Assembly (NCBI GenBank): GCA_030632095.1
Contig: DAOVJU010000042.1
Span: 1-12,335 of the forward strand
Reading direction: 5' to 3'
Length of the DNA: 12,335 nucleotides
From: Chlorobiota bacterium
GTDB taxonomy: Bacteria > Bacteroidota > Bacteroidia > Bacteroidales > B39-G9
Both the position numbers and the translations under genes were made by a program. Of this stretch, positions 7,699-12,335 are shown in pieces. The notes beneath the pieces were generated by a model, which had not been told where the DNA came from, searched no databases, and saw nothing but the letters and a program-made list of their open reading frames with translations. Positions within the stretch are counted from its first letter, which is position 1. Every line of letters begins with the position of its first letter.

Positions 7699-10671
7699 TT
7701 ATTTTATTGAATTAATTACACTTTTAATTTCAATTACTGCTTGTTCCCATGTTTGTGAAATATTTGCAATTCGTTTAGGTATTTCATTAATTTTTTTGTT
7801 TTGTAAAATACTTTGCTCAATTGCTTTAGCTTCAGTCGTTAATTCAGTTAATCCGAGATAGTTTAACGTTGTTTTAAGGGAGTGTGCAGCAATTTGTACA
7901 TTTCCCATTTTTCTCTGATCGTAACTTTCCGATAACTTATTTATTTGTTTTGGTATATCTTGTAAACATATATTTAAAATGTTTATGATTTTATCATTTT
8001 GATTATTATAGGTTTTTTGTAAAAAATCAAGATTAACTAATTTAAGCTTTTTACCCGGTATTATTAATTCTTTGTCTGTTTTTTTTGTTTCGGTTTCATG
8101 TTTGGGCGCAATACCAACTAAATTGCTTATTTTAACAAACAATTGATGTGGTTCAAAAGGTTTTGCCAAATATCCGTTCATTCCCCCTTTTATGCACTTA
8201 TTTTTTTGTGCATCGTCAGCAAAAGCTGATAAAGCTATAATTGGAATTTTATTAGCCGGTTGCGGAAGATTTTTTCTAATATATTCTGCTGTTTTAAAAC
8301 CATCCATAATGGGCATTTGAATATCGAGCAATAATATATGATAGGGATATTTTCTTAATTTATTAATTGCCGACTTGCCATTATTAACAGTTTCAACTTT
8401 TATCGAGCTATCGTAGTTTCGAAACATATCAATTAGTAACTCAATGTTTACCGGATTATCATCAGCTATTAAGACATTTATATTTTTTGTTTTTGTATGA
8501 TCTATTTTAATTACAGGAGAATGGCCTATGGGTTTTGGACTTACCATTTTTTTATAAGGAATTATAAAGCTAAATGTAGATCCGGAATTTAGCTTACTTG
8601 TAACATTTATTTCTCCATTTTGCAACTGAACTAATTTCTTGACAATTGATAATCCTAATCCGGTTCCACCATATTTTCGTGAGGTAGCTTTATCGGCTTG
8701 CGTAAAACTTTCAAATATTTTTTCGAGTTTATCTTCTTCAATACCAATGCCATTATCCTTTACGGAAAATTTAATCCCTGTTTCGGTTGAATTTTCCCTG
8801 ATCTTTTCGATAGTAGTTACTATTTCACCTCCTTTGGGGGTAAATTTAATGGCATTCCCTACCAGGTTTGAAATGATTTGCTGTAAGCGGACAGGATCGC
8901 CTACAAGATTTTCAGGAATCTCATTATCAGTAGTATAGCTAAAGTTCAGATTTTTATCTTTAGCTGTAATATCTATTGATTCAAAATAGTTGTTAATCAC
9001 TTCACGTAGATTAAATTCTATTGATTCGATGGTTAATTTACCGGCTTCAATTTTTGAAAAAGTTAAAATATCATTTATAACTACGAGCAAATTATGTGCT
9101 GAATTATTAATATTTTTAAGGTAACGACTTTGTGTTTTATTGATATTTGTACTAAGCAAAAGATTTGCAAAACCTGATATAATACTTACCGGAGTTCTGA
9201 TTTCATGGGTGGTATTCGCAAGAAAAATCTCTTTTGCTTTAGTAGTTTCAACAATTTCTTCATTAGCTTTAAGGAGTTCTATTTTTTGATCGCTGATCAT
9301 ATTTAATGCAGCTTGCAGCTCTTCGGTTTGCTGGTTTATTTCATGGTTACGTTCGGTTAAAAGGTTTGTTTTTTCTTTATTCCGGCTTAGCAACCTGAAT
9401 AAAAAATATGAATAGATTAGAATAATAAATAATCCAATACCAAATATGATTATTAATAAAAGTCTCTTTTTTGCTTTTTCTTTATGATGTTGGATGGAAA
9501 TTTCCTGAAGTTCTTTTGCCTTATTTAAGAGTTCAATTTCTTCCTCTTTTTTTTCAGTTTCATATTTTGTTTCTATTTCAGCAAGTGCTTTTGCTTTTTC
9601 TTCATTATAAATAGAATCGTATATTTCACTATACATTTTATAATGTTTTAAGGCACTTTTATAATTTCCCAGTTTCTCGAAAGTTTCAGATAGTGCCTCG
9701 TGCGTTCCCATTAAACCATATTTATGATCGGTTAACAACATTAGTGTTAAAGCCATTTCCTGGTATTTAAGCGCTTTTGTTTTTTGTCCCAGTTTCAGAT
9801 AGATATTTCCTATTGCTTTGTAAGTTTCAGCAAAACTTGAAGTGTCGCCTAATTGAATATCAATATTCAAAGATTTATTGAAATATTCTATTGCATCGTT
9901 AAAACGGCCTTGTTCAGAGTAAATTTCAGCAATATTAAAGAGTGGCCTGGATTGTCCGCGCAAATCATTTAACGCTTCATATATCTCTAATGATTTAAAG
10001 AAGTACTCAAGTACCTTATCCAGTTTATTCTGATAAAAATACACAATACCTATATTGTTGTAAGCCAGGGCAATACCATCTTTATCGTCGATTTCAATTC
10101 TTATTTCAAGCGATTTATTATAAAAATCCAGTGCTTTTTGGTAATCGGCCTGGTAATAATGTATCAGACCTATATTATTATAGCATCTTGCAAGATCATT
10201 TTTTGTGTCTGCTTTCTCAATGATTTTTAATGCTTTCAATATGTAATTCAAGGCTTTCATATAATCACCTTTATCAATATATGAAGCTCCAATGTTACTG
10301 TAAGTTGCGGATATACCATTTTGGTGTTCTATTTCCAGATAGTTATCTAATGCTTCGTTATAGAACGATATAGCTTTATCTATAAAACCGCGTCTTTCGT
10401 AAATATGTGCTTTGTAGAGTAATGTTTGCCCAATTTGTTTTTTGTCATTTATTTTTTTTGCAATCTTAAGGCTTTCATTAATATATTCCAGGCTTTTTTC
10501 ACCATCCATGTTTTGATAATAAATATATAGTTGATTATACAGATTTATTTTTATAGTGTCGTGCGCAGAAGGAATAAGTATAAGCAGGCTGTCAGGATTT
10601 ACGGAAGTAAAACCTAATGAAAATGAAAAGAGAATAAAGAATACTAATAATGTTATTCCTTTTTTATGCAT
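7699..10671 (-). CDS. TPR-containing hybrid histidine kinase with receiver and Hpt domains
   Basis: First gene of the operon, 990 residues. The signal peptide (about 1-20) is followed by eight TPR units of about 40 residues (about 42-355, e.g. the YNNIG...Y..AL..Y pattern), probably periplasmic. Next come a charged coiled coil, one TM helix (about 403-426) and a second coiled coil. The kinase core has HisKA with His489 (NTTHEIRTP), and HATPase with Asn606, DNGIGIEE near 638 and KYGGTGLGL near 664. The receiver (about 727-845) has Asp783 in LLDIQMP and a Lys in LAKPF. The Hpt domain (about 870-985) has His930 in AHSLKTTLNYLG, where Thr replaces the Gly of the common HxLKG motif. All phosphorelay residues are present. 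I chose ATG 10669-10671 over the TTG just upstream because the ATG gives the same signal peptide. TPRs probably bind a peptide or partner protein; the signal is unknown. No DNA-binding domain. Confidence 0.93.
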   Translation of the reverse strand: MHKKGITLLVFFILFSFSLGFTSVNPDSLLILIPSAHDTIKINLYNQLYIYYQNMDGEKSLEYINESLKIAKKINDKKQIGQTLLYKAHIYERRGFIDKAISFYNEALDNYLEIEHQNGISATYSNIGASYIDKGDYMKALNYILKALKIIEKADTKNDLARCYNNIGLIHYYQADYQKALDFYNKSLEIRIEIDDKDGIALAYNNIGIVYFYQNKLDKVLEYFFKSLEIYEALNDLRGQSRPLFNIAEIYSEQGRFNDAIEYFNKSLNIDIQLGDTSSFAETYKAIGNIYLKLGQKTKALKYQEMALTLMLLTDHKYGLMGTHEALSETFEKLGNYKSALKHYKMYSEIYDSIYNEEKAKALAEIETKYETEKKEEEIELLNKAKELQEISIQHHKEKAKKRLLLIIIFGIGLFIILIYSYFLFRLLSRNKEKTNLLTERNHEINQQTEELQAALNMISDQKIELLKANEEIVETTKAKEIFLANTTHEIRTPVSIISGFANLLLSTNINKTQSRYLKNINNSAHNLLVVINDILTFSKIEAGKLTIESIEFNLREVINNYFESIDITAKDKNLNFSYTTDNEIPENLVGDPVRLQQIISNLVGNAIKFTPKGGEIVTTIEKIRENSTETGIKFSVKDNGIGIEEDKLEKIFESFTQADKATSRKYGGTGLGLSIVKKLVQLQNGEINVTSKLNSGSTFSFIIPYKKMVSPKPIGHSPVIKIDHTKTKNINVLIADDNPVNIELLIDMFRNYDSSIKVETVNNGKSAINKLRKYPYHILLLDIQMPIMDGFKTAEYIRKNLPQPANKIPIIALSAFADDAQKNKCIKGGMNGYLAKPFEPHQLFVKISNLVGIAPKHETETKKTDKELIIPGKKLKLVNLDFLQKTYNNQNDKIINILNICLQDIPKQINKLSESYDQRKMGNVQIAAHSLKTTLNYLGLTELTTEAKAIEQSILQNKKINEIPKRIANISQTWEQAVIEIKSVINSIK

Positions 10672-10785
10672 CAAAACCTGAGTTTAGCCTTACTAATATA
10701 CGTAAATTAAGATAAAAGACTTAAGAAATGATGAATTTTGAATGTTATATTATGAATTATTGTCAACAGTAAACTCCCATTTTTC

Positions 10786-10800
10786 AGGCTTCGCAAGCCT
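10786..10800. repeat. Small perfect hairpin AGGCTT-CGC-AAGCCT
   Basis: A 6-bp perfect inverted repeat around a 3-nt centre, lying about 115 bp upstream of the TPR kinase start. No T-run follows on either strand, so it does not look like an intrinsic terminator. It may be an operator half-site pair, a structured leader element, or chance. Confidence 0.3.
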
Positions 10801-10845
10801 AGAACTCGAACTTTCTGAACAAACTCTTGACTTTATAGACACGCA

Positions 10846-10944
10846 CTAATTACTCTTAATCCAGTTTATGATTATTTTGCTTGTGGGACTTTTTTTGGGA
10901 GCAACTACGTCAACCAGGTTATTAAATATTTCTGAAAATTCCAT
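10846..10944 (-). CDS. Possible small ORF or gene remnant (32 aa from ATG)
   Basis: ATG at 10942-10944 opens a 32-residue frame beginning MEFSEIFNN and ending NWIKSN before a TAG at 10846-10848. The same frame stays open upstream to 11034 (62 codons in all), with a GTG at 10981-10983 as another possible start. The composition is lysine-rich and mixed hydrophobic, not simple low-complexity. No ribosome binding site was seen and I recognise no family. It could be a small protein, the tail of a decayed gene, or chance. Confidence 0.2.
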   Translation of the reverse strand: MEFSEIFNNLVDVVAPKKSPTSKIIINWIKSN

Positions 10945-11016
10945 TTTACCTTTGAATTTTTTTTGATGTTTTATAGCTTTCACAAATATACTATTGTTGA
11001 CAAAATTTTCAGTAAA

Positions 11017-11043
11017 TTGTAGTTTGATTGGCTGTTATATTTG
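11017..11043 (+). promoter_or_regulatory. Candidate Bacteroidota-type promoter for acyP
   Basis: TATATTTG at 11036-11043 matches the Bacteroidota -7 consensus TAnnTTTG exactly. A TTG at 11017-11019 lies 16 nt upstream, slightly closer than the usual spacing to the -33 TTTG box. Transcription would start near 11050, giving a leader of about 65 nt before the ATG at 11115. The region is very AT-rich, so a chance match is possible. Confidence 0.35.
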
Positions 11044-11114
11044 TTAATATTAATTACAGAGCAATTTTGTTTGATAAATGTTTAATTTGCTTATGTAAAG
11101 TATGCCTTTAAAAT

Positions 11115-11387
11115 ATGATTTCAAGTTTTGAAATAAAAGTTTCAGGTATTGTTCAGGGTGTGGGATTCAGATACCATACAATAAGAGCCGCTGAAAGATA
11201 TAATGTTTGCGGATTTGTGAGTAATGATAGAGATGGTTCGGTTTATATAATAGCTGAAGGTGAAGAAGAAAATGTGAATGAGTTTCTTGAATGGTGCAGA
11301 CAAGGTCCTCCGTATTCAAAGGTTACAAAAGTTGAAATTGAAGAAAAGGAGTTTGTTGGATATAGTTCGTTTGAGGTGATGACCTGA
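11115..11387 (+). CDS. acyP: Acylphosphatase
   Basis: Small cytosolic enzyme that hydrolyses acyl phosphates such as acetyl phosphate or 1,3-bisphosphoglycerate to the carboxylate and phosphate. Its 90 residues are the normal length for the family. The phosphate-binding loop GIVQGVGFR (residues 11-19) holds the catalytic Arg19. The second signature, GFVSN followed by DGSV (33-43), holds the catalytic Asn37 that positions the attacking water. The C-terminal YSSFEV strand also fits. The ATG at 11115 gives the standard N-terminus; no Shine-Dalgarno precedes it, as is common in this phylum. It stands alone, divergent from the sensor operon and convergent with the secreted-protein gene. Its final Thr codon and TGA stop lie inside a palindromic repeat. 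It could in principle drain acetyl phosphate, a phosphodonor for receivers, but nothing in the sequence ties it to the sensors. Confidence 0.95.
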   Translation: MISSFEIKVSGIVQGVGFRYHTIRAAERYNVCGFVSNDRDGSVYIIAEGEEENVNEFLEWCRQGPPYSKVTKVEIEEKEFVGYSSFEVMT

Positions 11388-11434
11388 CAGGTTGAGCAAA
11401 AACCTGTCTGGTCGGGAATTGGAGTGTTTTTTTT
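11381..11434 (+). terminator. Possible transcription terminator after acyP
   Basis: Units 1 and 2 of the repeat cluster form a strong hairpin (11381-11413). Eight consecutive T residues follow at 11427-11434, but 13 nt beyond the stem, too far for a canonical intrinsic terminator. The placement between convergent genes favours a termination or transcript-end role for the whole cluster, possibly on both strands. The function is inferred. Confidence 0.35.
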
Positions 11435-11487
11435 CAACCTATCAGGTTTTAATCAACCTGACAGGTTTAGTAATGACCTGATAGGTT
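11381..11487. repeat. Cluster of five ACCTGACAGGT-like palindromic repeats
   Basis: Five quasi-palindromic units fill most of the gap between the convergent genes: GACCTGACAGGTT (11381-11393), AACCTGTCTGGTC (11401-11413), AACCTATCAGGTT (11436-11448), AACCTGACAGGTT (11455-11467) and GACCTGATAGGTT (11475-11487). Each is an ACCTG/CAGGT palindrome around one central base, with at most one change. Units 1 and 2 form a 13-bp stem with one mismatch and a 7-nt loop. The 12-base core of unit 5 is the exact reverse complement of unit 3. Units 3 and 4 pair fully on a minus-strand transcript if one G-U wobble is allowed. From memory, similar AACCTGTCAGGTT elements are scattered between genes in Bacteroidota; I could not check this. 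Confidence 0.85.
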
Positions 11488-11517
11488 TAGGTGAAAATAG
11501 AACGAAAAAGTTTAAAA

Positions 11518-12335
11518 TTATCTGAGAAGTAAAAAACTTCCTGTTTTTGTACGCAATTGACCATCATATGATTCCACTATTACAATATAACCGTATGTGC
11601 CTGCAGGTTGTTTTTTCCCTTTATAAGTCCCATCCCATCCCTCATCAATGTTTTCTGTTTTAAAAACAACCTGGCTCAAACGATTATAAATTCTGAATTC
11701 AATTAAATTAAAAATACCCCAGCCTCTAACCTTAATTATATTATTTGGAGGATAACTTTCCGGAACAAAGGCCGTTGGCAAATCAACACTGTATTCTAGA
11801 ATTACTTCAATATTAACATCGTGGGTTATTGTAAAACACTGGTTACTATCAATCACGGAGAAAGTATATATAATATCTTCTTCAATTAAGGCAATTGGTT
11901 CAAGACTATCAATTGATGAGATATTTATGTCTGGCGACCAATAGAATGTCATTCCATTTAGAAAACTGGCTTTCAATTTAACCGATTCGCCAATGATAAC
12001 GGCAGTATCTGCGCTAATGTTATAAATATATGGCATTTGCTGGACAGTTATTAATAATGAATTAGAATTTGTACACCCATACTGATCGGCTCCAATAACA
12101 GTATATAATGTTGTAATTAAAGGTGATGCGCCAGGGTTAGAAATTTCCGGATTTGTTAAACTACCGGCGGGATTCCATACATATGTATTACCTCCCCATG
12201 CAAATATATTAGCGGTATCTCCTACACATATTAATGTATCATTACTTGTTATTATTTCAGGTAAAGGATGAATTACTATATTGATTTCAGCAGTATCCTT
12301 ACAATTGTATTCATTCTCAGTAAATTGTTGCACTA
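11518..12335 (-). CDS. Secreted or surface protein with Ig/PKD-like modules and type IX sorting domain (5' end outside window)
   Basis: C-terminal 271 residues of a larger protein whose frame is open at the window edge. A GTG at 12331-12333 could be read as a start, but it sits mid-domain and there is no signal peptide, so the gene continues beyond 12335. The visible part has the end of one module (...IHPLP), then two Ig/PKD-like modules (about 24-98 and 99-178) with the usual YTV..D..GC pattern. The last 88 residues match the gliding-motility-associated, type B type IX secretion signal: LPTAFVPES, an RIYNR strand, EGWDGTYKGK, QPAGTY, and the final strand ending in LLLR. Such proteins cross the outer membrane by type IX secretion and stay on the surface or are released. 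The common RWG after IYN reads RLS here. Function is unknown, likely adhesion or extracellular structure. Confidence 0.9.
   Translation of the reverse strand, partial: VQQFTENEYNCKDTAEINIVIHPLPEIITSNDTLICVGDTANIFAWGGNTYVWNPAGSLTNPEISNPGASPLITTLYTVIGADQYGCTNSNSLLITVQQMPYIYNISADTAVIIGESVKLKASFLNGMTFYWSPDINISSIDSLEPIALIEEDIIYTFSVIDSNQCFTITHDVNIEVILEYSVDLPTAFVPESYPPNNIIKVRGWGIFNLIEFRIYNRLSQVVFKTENIDEGWDGTYKGKKQPAGTYGYIVIVESYDGQLRTKTGSFLLLR

Larger units (their letters stand above)
10672..11114. other. Divergent intergenic region, 443 bp
   Basis: AT-rich spacer between the minus-strand sensor operon and the plus-strand acyP gene, so it should hold both promoters. It contains a possible plus-strand promoter (11017-11043), a small perfect hairpin (10786-10800) and a weak minus-strand reading frame (10846-10944). 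For the sensor operon I found no good TAnnTTTG box; the nearest is TACTGTTG on the minus strand (10764-10771), one mismatch off, without a convincing -33 partner. No tRNA, riboswitch or insertion-sequence end was recognised. Confidence 0.6.

Noticed and set aside
10672..10674. TTG as the start of the TPR kinase
   Set aside because: An ATG follows immediately at 10669-10671 and gives the same signal peptide; there is no Shine-Dalgarno favouring TTG.
10786..10800. Hairpin as an intrinsic terminator
   Set aside because: No T-run follows on either strand, and no gene ends beside it.
11381..11487. CRISPR-like array
   Set aside because: Units are only about 12-13 bp, unevenly spaced, in both orientations, and there are no spacers of constant length or cas genes.
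12331..12333. GTG as the start codon of the secreted-protein gene
   Set aside because: It falls within a module sequence with no signal peptide, and the frame is open to the window edge, so the real start is outside.

Overview
The window looks like a chromosomal segment from a low-GC member of the Bacteroidota (Bacteroidales/Cytophagales-like). Three things point there. Two proteins carry the 14-blade Reg_prop/Y_Y_Y sensor module typical of that phylum. One protein ends in a type IX secretion (type B, gliding-motility-associated) C-terminal domain. Most starts lack a Shine-Dalgarno sequence, and a TAnnTTTG-like promoter box is present. No mobile element, RNA gene, CRISPR array or phage gene was seen.

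Positions 10671 down to 1 (minus strand) hold three large membrane sensor genes in tight tandem, with gaps of 11 and 19 nt, almost certainly one operon. In transcription order they are: (i) a TPR-type hybrid histidine kinase (signal peptide, 8 TPRs, TM, HisKA, HATPase, receiver, Hpt); (ii) a two-propeller sensor fused through a TM, coiled coil and PAS domain to a SpoIIE/PP2C-type serine/threonine phosphatase; (iii) a two-propeller hybrid histidine kinase ending in a receiver and the start of an Hpt domain, cut by the window edge. Genes (ii) and (iii) share the same 14-blade sensor with different outputs. Genes (i) and (iii) share the same kinase-receiver-Hpt output with different sensors. No DNA-binding domain is visible in any of the three, so the final output (a receiver-HTH protein, or STAS/anti-sigma partners for the phosphatase) must be encoded elsewhere. 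I infer a phosphorelay combined with a Ser/Thr phosphatase branch.

Positions 10672-11114 are a divergent intergenic region with a possible promoter, a small perfect hairpin and a weak small ORF or gene remnant. On the plus strand, 11115-11387 encodes a complete acylphosphatase (acyP) with both catalytic residues. Its last codon and stop lie inside the first copy of a cluster of five ACCTGACAGGT-like palindromic repeats (11381-11487). That cluster fills the gap to the convergent gene at 11518-12335 (minus), the C-terminal part of a large secreted or surface protein with Ig/PKD-like modules and a type IX sorting domain.

The most interesting part is the three-sensor operon, with its mix-and-match sensor and output modules and missing regulator. 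The palindromic repeat cluster that supplies the acyP stop codon comes second. Everything else looks ordinary for the phylum.
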